Origin: Comamonas sp. 26
GTDB lineage: Bacteria > Pseudomonadota > Gammaproteobacteria > Burkholderiales > Burkholderiaceae_C
DNA length: 64,000 nucleotides
NCBI RefSeq assembly: GCF_002754475.1
Contig: NZ_PEFL01000003.1
Coordinates: forward strand, 124,001-188,000
Reading direction: 5' to 3'
The stretch's first letter is position 1, and each line of letters starts with the position of its first letter. Made by a program: the position numbers and the translations under genes. This document shows, in pieces, positions 44,267 through 54,424 of this stretch. The notes beneath the pieces were generated by a model, which had not been told where the DNA came from, made no database searches, and saw only the letters and a list, made by a program, of their open reading frames with translations.

Positions 44267-45228
44267 ACCTTTTCAGAGCCCTCGCCCAGCACCGCGCCTG
44301 CAGGCAGCTCAAAGCCACGCAGAAAATCGCCAGCAGCCAGGCGCTTGCCGCCCGCACGCTGGAGCAGCTGCATGTTGAGGACGCCGTTGCCGCAGGCCAC
44401 GCGCACGCCTTGCGCATCGGCCGACAGCACGGTGCCAGCTTCGCCTGAACCCTCTTCGGCCACAGCAACCCAGACCTTGATAGCTTCGCTGCCCAGACTG
44501 GTGGAGCCTCCGGGGAAGGGGTTGAAGGCGCGCAGGCGGCGAGCGATGACTTCAGCGCTTTCATTCCAGTCAATCAGGCTCTCGGCCTTTTCAATTTTGT
44601 GAGCGTAAGTCACGCCTTCGGCGGGCTGGGGCATGCGATTGAGGCCACCACAGGCAGCCAGCTCCAGTGCTTCAACAATCAGGCGGCCACCGAGTTCAGC
44701 AAGCTTGTCGTGCAGGCTGGCCGTGGTGTCGTCGGCAGCGATGGGCAAGCGCTCGATCAAGCACATATCGCCGGTATCCAGCCCCGCATCCATCTGCATG
44801 ATGGTGACGCCAGTCTCGGCATCGCCGGCTTCAATCGCACGGTGGATGGGCGCAGCACCGCGCCAGCGCGGCAGCAGGCTGGCATGAATATTCAGACAAC
44901 CCAGGCGCGGGGTATCGAGCACCCATTGCGGCAGGATCAGACCGTAAGCGGCCACCACCATCACATCAGCCTGGGTGGCATCAATCGCGGCTTTGGCGGC
45001 AGCGGCTTCTTCGGGGTACTTGCCATCCAGGCGCAGGCTCATGGGCTGGGCGATGGCAATGCCATGCTCCAGCGCGCACTGCTTGACGGGGGAAGCCTGC
45101 AGCTTCATGCCGCGACCTGCGGGACGATCTGGCTGGGTCAAGACCAGCGGTACTTCAAAGCCTGCAGCCAGCAGGCGTTCCAAGGCCACGCGCGCAAACT
45201 CGGGCGTGCCCGCAAAAATGACTTTCAT
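44263..45228 (-). CDS. fmt: Methionyl-tRNA formyltransferase
   Basis: A 321-residue enzyme formylating initiator Met-tRNA with 10-formyltetrahydrofolate. The N-terminal formyltransferase domain has [28 protein letters not shown] (catalytic His-containing region) and [10 protein letters not shown]; the C-terminal domain is normal. It follows def in the usual order, with the lipoprotein gene between. Confidence 0.97.
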   Translation of the reverse strand: MKVIFAGTPEFARVALERLLAAGFEVPLVLTQPDRPAGRGMKLQASPVKQCALEHGIAIAQPMSLRLDGKYPEEAAAAKAAIDATQADVMVVAAYGLILPQWVLDTPRLGCLNIHASLLPRWRGAAPIHRAIEAGDAETGVTIMQMDAGLDTGDMCLIERLPIAADDTTASLHDKLAELGGRLIVEALELAACGGLNRMPQPAEGVTYAHKIEKAESLIDWNESAEVIARRLRAFNPFPGGSTSLGSEAIKVWVAVAEEGSGEAGTVLSADAQGVRVACGNGVLNMQLLQRAGGKRLAAGDFLRGFELPAGAVLGEGSEKV

Positions 45229-45292
45229 ATGCTTTCCGTATATCTCGGCGAGAAGCTCATGCTCCGGCGCAGCTCACATCAAAAACGCTTGA

Positions 45293-45367
45293 CAAGAGCC
45301 GCCTCACGGTAATGGCGTCGTCCACCTCCCAAAGAAGGAGAAGCGCGCAGCGCCTCAGGGGGAGTCG
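45293..45367 (-). repeat. 3'-end repeat family, copy C
   Basis: Directly behind the lipoprotein stop. The plus strand has AAGAGCCGCCTCACGG, GGCGTCGTCCACCTCCC, then GGAGAAGCGCGCAGCGCCTC and AGGGGGA. AGCGCGCAGCGCC and CCTCCC/GGGGGA can pair. Related to copies A, B and D. Confidence 0.55.
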
Positions 45368-45865
45368 TTACCGGTTCGGTTCTCTGATGTACATGCTCTC
45401 ATCGGTGAACATGACCTTCTGCACCACACCTTGTGGGTCTATGTGTACATGGGCACGACGAGCAAAGGTATTGTCCAGAAAACGGTAAGTCCAGATGTCA
45501 CCTTTGAAGCTGTAGACCCTCTCGACTTTGGCAGGTGGGCCAAACTCGCGGTACACCGTATCTTGGGTATCTACGCCGTTGCGCAGTGCAAAAAAGTGAG
45601 CCGTATCCAGAACCTGCTCAACGCGCACCAAACGCTGCTGGGCGTCAAAGTCCATATGGTAGACCTGCTGCCCCGCCGGTTGCTGGCTATAGACCAGGCG
45701 CTGACCGCCATCCGGCAAAGGCACGACCAGCGTGGGCTTGCCCATGCCTTTTTCGACCTCGGCCTGCGGCATGCCGGGCTTTTGCCACTGCGGCACCATG
45801 CAGCCCGCCAGCCCCAAGGCCAGCAAACTGGCAGTCAACAGAATTCTGAGACGGGGCAGGGGCAT
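45368..45865 (-). CDS. BamE-like outer-membrane lipoprotein
   Basis: A 165-residue lipoprotein with lipobox LAGC (acylated C22). The mature part, rich in beta strands (LVYSQQPAGQQVYHMDFD, YREFGPPAKVERV), resembles the SmpA/BamE fold but is longer than the usual 110-residue BamE. It lies 11 bases after def, so it is co-transcribed. Alternative: an unrelated lipoprotein with a tandem BLIP-like fold. Role in outer-membrane assembly is inference. Confidence 0.8.
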   Translation of the reverse strand: MPLPRLRILLTASLLALGLAGCMVPQWQKPGMPQAEVEKGMGKPTLVVPLPDGGQRLVYSQQPAGQQVYHMDFDAQQRLVRVEQVLDTAHFFALRNGVDTQDTVYREFGPPAKVERVYSFKGDIWTYRFLDNTFARRAHVHIDPQGVVQKVMFTDESMYIREPNR

Positions 45866-45876
45866 GACGGCTCCAG

Positions 45877-46389
45877 TCAGTCTTTAAGGGCTTGCTTTTG
45901 AGCCTTGACCAGCTTGGTCTTGATGCGATTGCGCTTGAGGGGAGAGAGGTATTCGACAAAGACCTTGCCCATCAGGTGATCCATCTCGTGCTGAATGCAG
46001 ATGGCCAGCATGCCTTCAGCTTCAATCTCGCGGCTTTTACCGTTTTCGTCCAAAGCGCGCACCTTGACCGAGGTGGATCGCTCCACGCCGTCATAAATGC
46101 CGGGCACGGACAGGCAACCTTCTTCACCCAGCTGCTTTTCTTCGCTGGCCCAGAGAATTTCGGGGTTGATCAGCGTCATGGGCTCGTTGCGCTCTTCAGA
46201 CACATCGATCACGACAACGCGCACATGCGCATCCACCTGCGTGGCGGCCAGGCCAATGCCATGGGCGTCATACATGGTTTCGAGCATGTCTTTGACCAGC
46301 GTCTGGATGCGCTCATCCACCTGCGCCACGGGCTGGGCAACCTTGTGAAGACGGGGATCGGGGTAGCAAAGAATGGGAAGAATGGCCAT
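45877..46389 (-). CDS. def: Peptide deformylase
   Basis: A 170-residue metalloenzyme removing the N-formyl group from nascent proteins. All three motifs are present: GIGLAA (44-49), EGCLS with metal ligand C92, and HEMDH with H134, E135 and H138. It heads the operon def, lipoprotein, fmt, azlC, azlD; divergent from the LysM gene. Confidence 0.97.
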   Translation of the reverse strand: MAILPILCYPDPRLHKVAQPVAQVDERIQTLVKDMLETMYDAHGIGLAATQVDAHVRVVVIDVSEERNEPMTLINPEILWASEEKQLGEEGCLSVPGIYDGVERSTSVKVRALDENGKSREIEAEGMLAICIQHEMDHLMGKVFVEYLSPLKRNRIKTKLVKAQKQALKD

Positions 46390-46593
46390 GGTATCTCGGT
46401 AAATCTGTCGTTATTGTCCCAACTTTTGACGCTAAACGCTGGGCTCAACCCCAATAAACATTGATCTATCGAGGCCTTGCATCGAGAATTTCGTCACATT
46501 TGTAAGACTTGTAGGGTCGGTTATGCCAAGATCGACCACGGTGCGGCGACGTGAGGGACGCTGCAGTAAACGAATCCCGCAAGAAGGAATTTC

Positions 46594-47781
46594 ATGACCG
46601 CATTTGCCACTGCACGCGCCTTGAGTATTGGGGCCAGCTTGCTTGCAGCCCTGACTACGGTCCACGCTCAAAGCTACCCAGTGACCGCCACTCAGCGCTC
46701 AACAGCCCAGCAAGTCGCTCAGCAAGGCATCCCCGAGACAGAATTGGCACCCAATGCGCCCGCTCAATACACCGTCAAGCGCGGTGACACGCTGTGGGGT
46801 ATTTCAGGCATGTATCTGCGTCAGCCATGGCGCTGGCCCGATCTGTGGGGCATGAATCTCTCCAACATTTCCAACCCTCACCTGATCTTCCCCGGTCAGG
46901 TGCTGTATCTGGTGCGCAGTAATGGCTATGCCCGCCTGTCCTCAACAGCACCCAACGGGGACTCCGGCGTGGTGCGCCTGTCACCACAAGCGCGTGAATC
47001 GTCACTCAGCGACCTGGCCCTGCCTACGCTGCCCCCACACCTGATCGAACCCTTCTTGGCCGAGCCACTGGTGGTGGACAGCCTGACACTGTCGCAAGCC
47101 CCTCGCATCATTGCCACCATGGACAAGCGCGTGCTGATGGCCAAAGGTGACCGCGCCTATGTCCGCAACTCCGGCGGCGCACTGTTGAGCACCGCCAAGG
47201 GCCAACCTTTGAGCTACCGCCTCTTCCGCGAAGCAACACCGCTCAAGGACCCTATCAACGGCGAAATTCTGGGCTATGAAGCCAAGTATCTGGGCAATGC
47301 GGCCGTGGTGCGCGGTGAGACGCTGATCGAAACGCCCGAAGGCCAGCCCGCGCAAAGCACGCCCGGCACGGTTGACATCACCCGCTCCAAGAACGAGATC
47401 CGCGCTGGCGACCGCCTGCTGCCCGCCCCCGAGCAGCAATACCTGAGCTATGTACCCCATGCACCCCGCACCGCCGTCAATGCGGCCGTGGTGTCTATCT
47501 ACAGTGACTCGGTGGGCGTCAATGCCGCCCAGAATCAGGTGATCGCCATCAACAAGGGCGCGCAGAACGGCATGGACATTGGTACGGTGCTTGAACTCAT
47601 CAGCAAAGGCAATGTCATCGTGGACAAGACTAGCGCTACCCGTGACTCAGTGAGGCTGCCTGACGAGCAAAACGGCTATGCCATGGTCTTCAAGGTCTTT
47701 GACCGCGTCTCCTACGCCCTCATCACTACGGCTCAGCGCCCCGTCAACATCGGCGACGGCCTGCAGTCGCCGCAGAACTAA
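46594..47781 (+). CDS. LysM-domain exported protein
   Basis: 395 residues. A Sec signal peptide (ARALSIGASLLAALTTVHA, cleavage near residue 25) is followed by one LysM domain at residues 59-107 (YTVKRGDTLWGI, IFPGQVLYLV). The remaining 280 residues form a conserved proteobacterial domain of unknown role. LysM binds peptidoglycan. Located just upstream of dprA, a common pairing. AAGGAA lies 6 bases before the ATG. Confidence 0.93.
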   Translation: MTAFATARALSIGASLLAALTTVHAQSYPVTATQRSTAQQVAQQGIPETELAPNAPAQYTVKRGDTLWGISGMYLRQPWRWPDLWGMNLSNISNPHLIFPGQVLYLVRSNGYARLSSTAPNGDSGVVRLSPQARESSLSDLALPTLPPHLIEPFLAEPLVVDSLTLSQAPRIIATMDKRVLMAKGDRAYVRNSGGALLSTAKGQPLSYRLFREATPLKDPINGEILGYEAKYLGNAAVVRGETLIETPEGQPAQSTPGTVDITRSKNEIRAGDRLLPAPEQQYLSYVPHAPRTAVNAAVVSIYSDSVGVNAAQNQVIAINKGAQNGMDIGTVLELISKGNVIVDKTSATRDSVRLPDEQNGYAMVFKVFDRVSYALITTAQRPVNIGDGLQSPQN

Positions 47782-47795
47782 ACCGGAGAGCAAGC

Positions 47796-48989
47796 ATGGT
47801 GCAGTCACTTCACAACGATGCGCACCATGCCCCGCCCGATGCCGAAATACTGGCCTGGCTGCGCCTGCTACTGACGCCCGGCATTGGACGCATCACAGCC
47901 CGCAAACTGCTGGCCAAGGCCGGAGGTGCTGAAGAAATCTGGCAGTTGCCGCTGTCAGCCTGGGCTGAATGCGGCACACAGGCCCAGATCAAAGCCTTGG
48001 CGCAGTTACCTCCCGACTGGCCCCAGCATTGCGAGACTCTTACCCGCTGGCTGGCCACTCCAGCGACGGGCACCCAGCATGCACTGATCTACCTGGGCCA
48101 CCCGCAATACCCGGACAGCCTGCTGCAGACAGAAGACCCACCTTTGCTGTTATTTGTGCAAGGGCCTGCGGCGCTGCTGAACTCAGACACTGCCTGGTTC
48201 CCCTACCCTGCCACTCTGGCCATGGTAGGTAGCCGTAATCCTTCTGCGCAGGGCATCATCAACGCCCGCGACATGGCGCATGCGCTGGCTGATCAAGGGC
48301 TGTGCATCGTTTCAGGCCTGGCCCGTGGTATTGATGCTGCAGCGCATGAAGGAGCCCTCCAAAGCAAAGCCAGCAAAGCGCCCCGCACGATTGCCGTGGT
48401 AGGAACAGGGCTGGATCAAGTCTATCCACGCGCTCATACCGCCCTGGCACAACAGATTGCGCTGCATGGTCTGGTGATCAGCGAATATCCACTGGGCAGC
48501 GAGCCGCTACCCCGACATTTCCCGCAGCGCAACCGCATCATCTCCGGCCTGTCGCAAGGCACGCTGGTGGTGGAGGCGGCGCTTCAATCCGGCTCACTGA
48601 TTACGGCCCGGCTCGCCAGCGAGCAGGGTCGCGAGGTATTCGCCATCCCCGGCTCCATTCATGCCCCTCAGGCCAAGGGCTGCCACGCGCTGCTGCGCCA
48701 AGGTGCCAAACTGGTAGAAACAGCAGCAGATGTTCTGGATGAACTTCAAGGCTTAAACATGCCTGTATCGCCCACTGATAAAGCGCAAGAAGCTATTAAA
48801 AACGAAGTATCAGAGCAAGAACCTGAGCTGCTGCGAGCACTTGGCCATGACCCCATGACGCTGGACACACTGATGGCCCGCACCGGCTGGGATGCAGCCC
48901 ACTTGCAAGCACAGTTGATGGAGCTAGAACTAGACGGAATGGTCGCCCGCCTGCCCGGCGGTATCTACCAGCGCATCACGCGCAGCTAA
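47796..48989 (+). CDS. dprA: DNA-processing protein DprA
   Basis: A 397-residue protein that loads RecA on incoming single-stranded DNA in natural transformation. The Rossmann core has AMVGSRNPSAQG, SGLARGIDAAAHEGAL, AVVGTGLDQVYPRAH and FPQRNRIISGLSQGTLVVEA (residues about 145-270). A C-terminal winged helix (ALGHDPMTLDTLMARTGWD) closes the protein. The linker between them is encoded by a copy of a dispersed repeat (48774-48805). Competence remains inferred. Confidence 0.96.
   Translation: MVQSLHNDAHHAPPDAEILAWLRLLLTPGIGRITARKLLAKAGGAEEIWQLPLSAWAECGTQAQIKALAQLPPDWPQHCETLTRWLATPATGTQHALIYLGHPQYPDSLLQTEDPPLLLFVQGPAALLNSDTAWFPYPATLAMVGSRNPSAQGIINARDMAHALADQGLCIVSGLARGIDAAAHEGALQSKASKAPRTIAVVGTGLDQVYPRAHTALAQQIALHGLVISEYPLGSEPLPRHFPQRNRIISGLSQGTLVVEAALQSGSLITARLASEQGREVFAIPGSIHAPQAKGCHALLRQGAKLVETAADVLDELQGLNMPVSPTDKAQEAIKNEVSEQEPELLRALGHDPMTLDTLMARTGWDAAHLQAQLMELELDGMVARLPGGIYQRITRS
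48774..48805 (+). repeat. Dispersed element inside dprA, copy 7
   Basis: TGATAAAGCGCAAGAAGCTATTAAAA matches the reverse orientation of the intergenic repeat (AAGCGCTAGAAGCTATT) with one change. It encodes part of the linker between DprA domains (DKAQEAIKNE) in AT-rich codons unlike its surroundings. Confidence 0.5.
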
Positions 48990-49020
48990 AAACAAAAACT
49001 GGCGCAACCCAATAAAGAGA

Positions 49021-49085
49021 CACCGAGGGTGTCGTCCCCCTCCCGCGCAGCGAGAGTGGGGGAAGGCGCAAAGCGCCTCATGGGG
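49021..49085 (-). repeat. 3'-end repeat family, copy D
   Basis: Directly behind the DUF1631 stop. The plus strand has GTGTCGTCCCCCTCCCGCGC, AGCGAGAGTGGGGGAAGGCG, then CAAAGCGCCTCATGGGG. CCCCCTC/GAGTGGGGG and GGCGC/GCGCC form two hairpins. Longest and best-paired copy of the family. Confidence 0.6.
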
Positions 49086-51497
49086 CTATGCCAACCTTTC
49101 CGGGTTCGCTTGAATCTTTTGCAACGCATCACGCGTCGCACGCACGGTCAGCGCTTCGTCGTCATGCACCGTCAGCAGCCCGGCCTGCAGATAGGCCGCC
49201 ATACGCTGCGCCTGAAGCAGATAGCAGTGGCTATCCAGCGATGCAAACAGGTGCAGCTGCTTGCGGCGGCTGTGCCAGACATACTGAACCTGCACGCGCG
49301 CACCGTTGTGGTCCAGCGTGAACCAGCGACCGCTTTCCAGCGTCTTGGCCCACTCCAGCATGGCGGGCTCCACAGGCGTATCAGTATTGGGAATGACGTG
49401 CAGCCCTGCCGTATCCACACCCAGCATCAGCTCGATGCTTTCGTTGGACAGCGCCATATCGTCCAGCTTGCCATCGTCGCTGATGTATTTTTCCAGCTCT
49501 GACAGGCGCTTGGCCATGGCGTCGATACGCTCCACAGGAATCGCTGCGGTCTTGGACATGAAGGCCTGGGCCAGCGTATCGGTCAACACCTTGATCGCGA
49601 CCGATTGCTCATCGCCCATCACGCTCACCAGCTCCAGCCCTTCACGCAAGGTCTGCAGCAAGGTCGGCAGGCCCTGAATAACGCGGGAGCGCTCTTGGCG
49701 CGACGGCTTGGCGCTGGCAGACCAGACCAGCTCGCTCGCGGCCTGCTTGAAGCGCATGGCTCGCGCATCCTTGGCGCCATAGCGCACCGTAGCCATGGCC
49801 AGCACATCGGCCCAGGACTTGAAGAGGAAGTCACGCACCTCTTCACGCACTGGCATATCGTTGAGCATATTGCGCAGCTCGATGGTGTACTGAACTGCCA
49901 GCGTTTCCTTTTGCTCGACCTGCTGCGCCACGCTGGTGATCTTGGACGTGGTCTGGTTTTTCGTCAGATGCTTGGTGAGGAATTCCTCAAACTCGCGCAG
50001 CACCAGTGCAAAAACTTTTTGCCCGGTTTCCGGGTATTGCTCGATCACCTGCACCACGCGGCGAATCTCAATCTCCAGCGCGTTGCCGCTGATGCTGCTC
50101 GCATCAAAGCCCATGACGCAGGAACCCATGCGGTCAATCAGCTTTCGCGCCGGGTGATTCAAGTCGCTGAAGAACTGTGGCTCTGCCAGCGCCACGCGCA
50201 GCACAGGTACCTGCAGGCGCGCAAACCAGACACGGATCGAGGGCGGCAGGCGATCTTCCGAAAGAATACTCTGGAACATCAGCGCCACCACTTCGATGGT
50301 GGCTTTTTCGCCCTTGGTCCCAGCCTTTTCCTTCCAGTCAGCCGAGCGCTCGCGCACCTGATTGACCAGCTGGCCAATCGCTGCTGGGCTGTAATCCATG
50401 GCGGGCATAGCCATTACGGTTCCAGCCATCATCGGGGGCAGGGTGTTGAACTGGGTCACCATCATGTGCTGCTGTTCTTGCAGCGCCTGCATCAGTGCCG
50501 CCGACGCAGGCGGCATGGGCTGCATCGCGCCCCCCCCCGGCATCAGGCCCGAAATACCCACAGAAGGCTGACTTAGAACCTGTCGCAACTGGTTCATGGC
50601 ATCCAGTGCACGGTGACGCGCACGGGCCAGCATGCCCAGCCCCGCACTGGCACCAGGCGGCAATTGCACTCCCATACCACCCGGCATTCCAGCACCCATG
50701 CCGGCAGGCATGTACTGATGAATCGCAGAATGCGCCCAACCCGCTTCAGCCGTGCTGCCATAGCCACTATTAGCGCCGCTGTTCGCGCCGGCACCCAGAT
50801 TCATGGCGCCCGTAGATACTCCGCTTTCAGTGCGTCGCACACGCAAAGGCGCATCCGCCGCCTTGCTCACGCCTTTGGCATCCAGCAGCTTATGCAGAAT
50901 GTTGTATTCAGACTCCATCAACGGTGCCAAGCCGTTTTGCATGGGCTCCAGAACTTGCAGCAGATGCTTGCGCTCCAGCCCACAGGCCATCCATTGCTCG
51001 ACTAGATGCAAACAGATACTTTCGGCGCGGAACATGTCTTGGGGAGGCAGCTCATGGTCTTCCAGCGCCTGCATGCGCAAGCGCATGGCGTCAAAACCAG
51101 GCTGCAGGGTCTCCCCCATGGCCAGCGCCATGCGGGATGCCAGAATTTTGTTTTCAACGACATCGTCGCTGAGCAGCTCAAACGTCAGCGGTGCGGAAGT
51201 CGAAGTCACGCTCTCGCCGCTGCCCAGAGGGGGCTTTCGCGCCGCCTGCTGCAGAGCATCTACGCTGGCCTGCGCCCAGACATCTTTCTTGAGCTGAAAG
51301 TTCTGCCAGGCCTCGCGCCACTCCTGCATTTCTTTTTGCACAGCGACGGAGCTGCTCTGGTTAGAGAGAAACTCATCCAGTTGCTGAGCGACTTTAGGCA
51401 GGCTCTGACAAATGCCATGAACCCAACGCAAGCGCGCCTGCCAGCCCAGCTGTTGCCGGGCCGCAGGCGCGTTGTTAGAAGACTGCGAGAGAGTCAT
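49086..51497 (-). CDS. DUF1631-family protein
   Basis: An 803-residue cytoplasmic protein of the DUF1631 family, common in Beta- and Gammaproteobacteria and without firm function. The N-terminal 120 residues are helical. Residues about 230-330 are Gly/Met-rich low complexity (GAGMPGGMGVQLPPGAS). The rest is helical with a final beta-rich domain (WFTLDHNGARVQVQYVWHSRRKQLHLF) that resembles PilZ-like or DUF1631 C-terminal folds. Convergent with dprA. Confidence 0.88.
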   Translation of the reverse strand: MTLSQSSNNAPAARQQLGWQARLRWVHGICQSLPKVAQQLDEFLSNQSSSVAVQKEMQEWREAWQNFQLKKDVWAQASVDALQQAARKPPLGSGESVTSTSAPLTFELLSDDVVENKILASRMALAMGETLQPGFDAMRLRMQALEDHELPPQDMFRAESICLHLVEQWMACGLERKHLLQVLEPMQNGLAPLMESEYNILHKLLDAKGVSKAADAPLRVRRTESGVSTGAMNLGAGANSGANSGYGSTAEAGWAHSAIHQYMPAGMGAGMPGGMGVQLPPGASAGLGMLARARHRALDAMNQLRQVLSQPSVGISGLMPGGGAMQPMPPASAALMQALQEQQHMMVTQFNTLPPMMAGTVMAMPAMDYSPAAIGQLVNQVRERSADWKEKAGTKGEKATIEVVALMFQSILSEDRLPPSIRVWFARLQVPVLRVALAEPQFFSDLNHPARKLIDRMGSCVMGFDASSISGNALEIEIRRVVQVIEQYPETGQKVFALVLREFEEFLTKHLTKNQTTSKITSVAQQVEQKETLAVQYTIELRNMLNDMPVREEVRDFLFKSWADVLAMATVRYGAKDARAMRFKQAASELVWSASAKPSRQERSRVIQGLPTLLQTLREGLELVSVMGDEQSVAIKVLTDTLAQAFMSKTAAIPVERIDAMAKRLSELEKYISDDGKLDDMALSNESIELMLGVDTAGLHVIPNTDTPVEPAMLEWAKTLESGRWFTLDHNGARVQVQYVWHSRRKQLHLFASLDSHCYLLQAQRMAAYLQAGLLTVHDDEALTVRATRDALQKIQANPERLA

Positions 51498-51554
51498 TGC
51501 CTAAGTGTAAGGCGGCGCAGGCACTTGTGCGCCCCGCCACCCCCTTAAAAGCCG

Positions 51555-52511
51555 TCAGACCACCGCTCCAGAGTTGGGATCGTTGGGGTCTTGCGACGCA
51601 GGCTTGCCAGAGGTCTTGATCAAGTCCTCGCGCTTGACGCCAAGCCACATGGCAATGGCCGCCGCAACGAACACCGAGGAATAGATACCGAACAAGATGC
51701 CAATCGTCAGGGCCAGCGCAAAGTAATGCAGGCTGGGGCCACCGAAGAAGAACATCGACAGCACCATGGCTTCGGTAGAGGCGTGGGTGATGATGGTGCG
51801 GCTCATCGTCGAGGTAATGGCGTGATCGATGACCTCGTGCGTATTGAGCTTACGGAACTTGCGGAAGGCTTCGCGGATACGGTCAAAAATAACCACCGAC
51901 TCGTTGACCGAGTAGCCCAGCACCGCCAACACGCCTGCCAGCACCGAGAGCGAGAACTCCCACTGGAAGAAGGCGAAAAAGCCCAGGATGATGATCACAT
52001 CATGCAAGTTGGCGATGATGGCCGCCACACCGAACTTCCACTCGAAGCGGAAGGCCAGATAAATGATGATGCCCAGAATCACCATGCCCAGCGCCATCAG
52101 GCCGCTGTGCATCAGCTCATCGCCCACCTGAGGGCCAACAAACTCGGTGCGGCGCAGCGTAACTTCAGCATCCTGCGCCTTCAGTGCAGCAAGCACTTGC
52201 TCGCTTTGCTGTGCAGTGGTTACATCCTTTTGCACGGGCAGACGGATCATCACATCCTTAGATGTGCCAAAGTTCTGCACGATCACGTCCTGGTAGCCCA
52301 GCTTGGAGATGGTGTCGCGAACCTTGCCAATTTCGGCAGGCTGGCTATAGGCCACTTCCATGACCGTGCCGCCCGTGAACTCCACCGACAGGTGCAGGCC
52401 GCGAGAGAACAGGAAAAAGACGGCCAGCGCAAAAGTGACGAAGGAGACCGCGTTGAGCAACAACGCGTACTTCATGAACGGGATGTCTTTTTTGATGCGG
52501 AAGAATTCCAT
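51555..52511 (-). CDS. secF: Protein translocase subunit SecF
   Basis: A 318-residue inner-membrane protein with six helices and a periplasmic loop. Opening region VEFTGGTVMEVAYS and the conserved GYSVNESVVIFDRIRE loop identify SecF. With SecD and YajC it uses proton motive force to pull proteins from SecYEG. It starts 11 bases after secD. Confidence 0.97.
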   Translation of the reverse strand: MEFFRIKKDIPFMKYALLLNAVSFVTFALAVFFLFSRGLHLSVEFTGGTVMEVAYSQPAEIGKVRDTISKLGYQDVIVQNFGTSKDVMIRLPVQKDVTTAQQSEQVLAALKAQDAEVTLRRTEFVGPQVGDELMHSGLMALGMVILGIIIYLAFRFEWKFGVAAIIANLHDVIIILGFFAFFQWEFSLSVLAGVLAVLGYSVNESVVIFDRIREAFRKFRKLNTHEVIDHAITSTMSRTIITHASTEAMVLSMFFFGGPSLHYFALALTIGILFGIYSSVFVAAAIAMWLGVKREDLIKTSGKPASQDPNDPNSGAVV

Positions 52512-52522
52512 GATCTTCCTCC

Positions 52523-54424
52523 TTAGTTGTTGCTGCTACGGTTGGCCACGGAACGGTGTCCGTCACCCTCGACAGGCTTCCAGACCTGACCAATGGAAAT
52601 GCTCTTGAGCTTTTTCTTGCCGCCGTACCAGAGGTTCACCAGACCGCGCGAGAAGAACACGGCCGAGAACATGCTGGTCAAAATGCCGATGCAGTGGACC
52701 ACGGCAAAGCCGCGTACCACACCCGAGCCAAAGGCCAGCAGAGCCAGACCGGCAATCAGCGTGGTCACGTTCGAGTCCAAAATGGTGTGCCAGGCGTTCT
52801 CGTAACCCGCGTGAATGGCCGCCTGAGGCGAAGCACCAGCGCGCAGTTCTTCACGAATACGCTCGTTGATCAGCACGTTCGAGTCAATGGCCACACCCAG
52901 CGCCAAAGCCATGGCGGCAATACCGGGCAGAGTCAGCGTGGCTTGCAGCATGGACAAGATAGCCAGCAGCAGCAGCACGTTCACCGACAGAGCAATCGTA
53001 GAGAACACGCCAAACAGCATGTAGTACACGCACATGAAGGCAGCAATCGCCACCATGCCCCAGACCACAGAGTGAATACCGCGGCTGATGTTGTCAGCAC
53101 CCAGCGTTGGGCCGATGGTGTATTCCTCAATGATCTCCATAGGCGCAGCCAGCGAGCCAGCGCGCAGCAGCAGCGAGGTGTCATTGGCTTCCTGAGTCGT
53201 CATGCGACCGGAAATCTGCACACGACCACCACCGATTTCGCCACGGATCACGGGAGCCGTCACTACCTCACCCTTGCCCTTTTCGAACAAGATGATGGCC
53301 ATGCGCTTGCCCACGTTCTCGCGGGTCACGTCCTTGAAGATGCGCGAACCCTTGGCATCCAGCGTCAGATTGACGGTGGGCTCCTGAGTCTGGCTGTCAA
53401 AGCCAGGCTGGGCATCGGTCAGGTTCTCGCCGGTCAGCGTCACCTGCTTTTGCACGATGATGGCCTGACCGTTGCGATCCAGATACTTTTCAGCGCCGAA
53501 AGGCACGGGACCAGAGCCCATTTCAGCCGCACGCGCTTCGGAGGACTCGTCCACCATGCGCACTTCCAGCGTGGCGGTACGGCCCAGAATGTCCTTGGCC
53601 TTGGCCGTGTCCTGCACGCCAGGCAGCTGCACCACGATGCGGTCCAGACCCTGCTGCTGAATCACCGGCTCGGCCACGCCCAGCTCGTTGATACGGTTGT
53701 GCAGGGTCACAATGTTCTGCTTGAGCGCTTGCTCCTGCACCTTGCGCAGGGCTTCGGGCTTGATGGTCGCCACCAGCTTGAAGCCAGTGCCGTCTGGTGC
53801 CGAAGTGGTGGTCAGATCAGGGAACTGATCTGTGATCAGGTTGCGCGCAGCGGTCAGCGTGGCTTCGTCACGTGCGCGGATGGTGACGCTGTTGCCATCA
53901 CGGTTCACGCCGCCGTGGCGGATGTTTTTGTCGCGCATGGAAGAGCGCAGATCGCCGGCATAGCTCTCAGCCTTCTTGGTCAGGGCCGCAGCCATGTCCA
54001 CCTGCAGCATGAAGTGCACGCCACCGCGCAAGTCCAGACCCAGATACATGGGTCTGGCACCAATGGCGGTGAGCCAGTCAGGTGAGCGCGACACCAGGTT
54101 CAGCGCCACGATATACATGGGGTCTGCAGGATCGGTCACCAGCGCCTTCTGGATCACGTCCTTGGCCTTGAGCTGCTCGTCGGGCGTATTGAAACGGGCG
54201 CGCAACGAAGTGCCTTCCAGCGACAGCGAATCCGGTTTGACGCTGGCCGCGCTTAAGGCGGACTCCACCTTTTGCAGCACCGCGTTATCCACCTTCACAG
54301 TGGATTTGGCCGAGGACACCTGCACAGCAGGCGCTTCACCAAAGAAATTGGGCAGGGTGTAGATCACCCCCACCAGCAGCGCGATCACGAGGATCGCGTA
54401 CTTCCAGACCGGGTAACGGTTCAT
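52523..54424 (-). CDS. secD: Protein translocase subunit SecD
   Basis: A 633-residue inner-membrane protein: one N-terminal helix, a large periplasmic domain (P1 head, with LGLDLRGGVHFMLQVD), and five C-terminal helices including the LGVAIDSNVLINERIREEL region. The start MNRYPVWKYAILV at 54424 is chosen; 15 residues upstream are not family-like. Order yajC-secD-secF is standard, with a 172-base gap behind yajC. Confidence 0.97.
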   Translation of the reverse strand: MNRYPVWKYAILVIALLVGVIYTLPNFFGEAPAVQVSSAKSTVKVDNAVLQKVESALSAASVKPDSLSLEGTSLRARFNTPDEQLKAKDVIQKALVTDPADPMYIVALNLVSRSPDWLTAIGARPMYLGLDLRGGVHFMLQVDMAAALTKKAESYAGDLRSSMRDKNIRHGGVNRDGNSVTIRARDEATLTAARNLITDQFPDLTTTSAPDGTGFKLVATIKPEALRKVQEQALKQNIVTLHNRINELGVAEPVIQQQGLDRIVVQLPGVQDTAKAKDILGRTATLEVRMVDESSEARAAEMGSGPVPFGAEKYLDRNGQAIIVQKQVTLTGENLTDAQPGFDSQTQEPTVNLTLDAKGSRIFKDVTRENVGKRMAIILFEKGKGEVVTAPVIRGEIGGGRVQISGRMTTQEANDTSLLLRAGSLAAPMEIIEEYTIGPTLGADNISRGIHSVVWGMVAIAAFMCVYYMLFGVFSTIALSVNVLLLLAILSMLQATLTLPGIAAMALALGVAIDSNVLINERIREELRAGASPQAAIHAGYENAWHTILDSNVTTLIAGLALLAFGSGVVRGFAVVHCIGILTSMFSAVFFSRGLVNLWYGGKKKLKSISIGQVWKPVEGDGHRSVANRSSNN

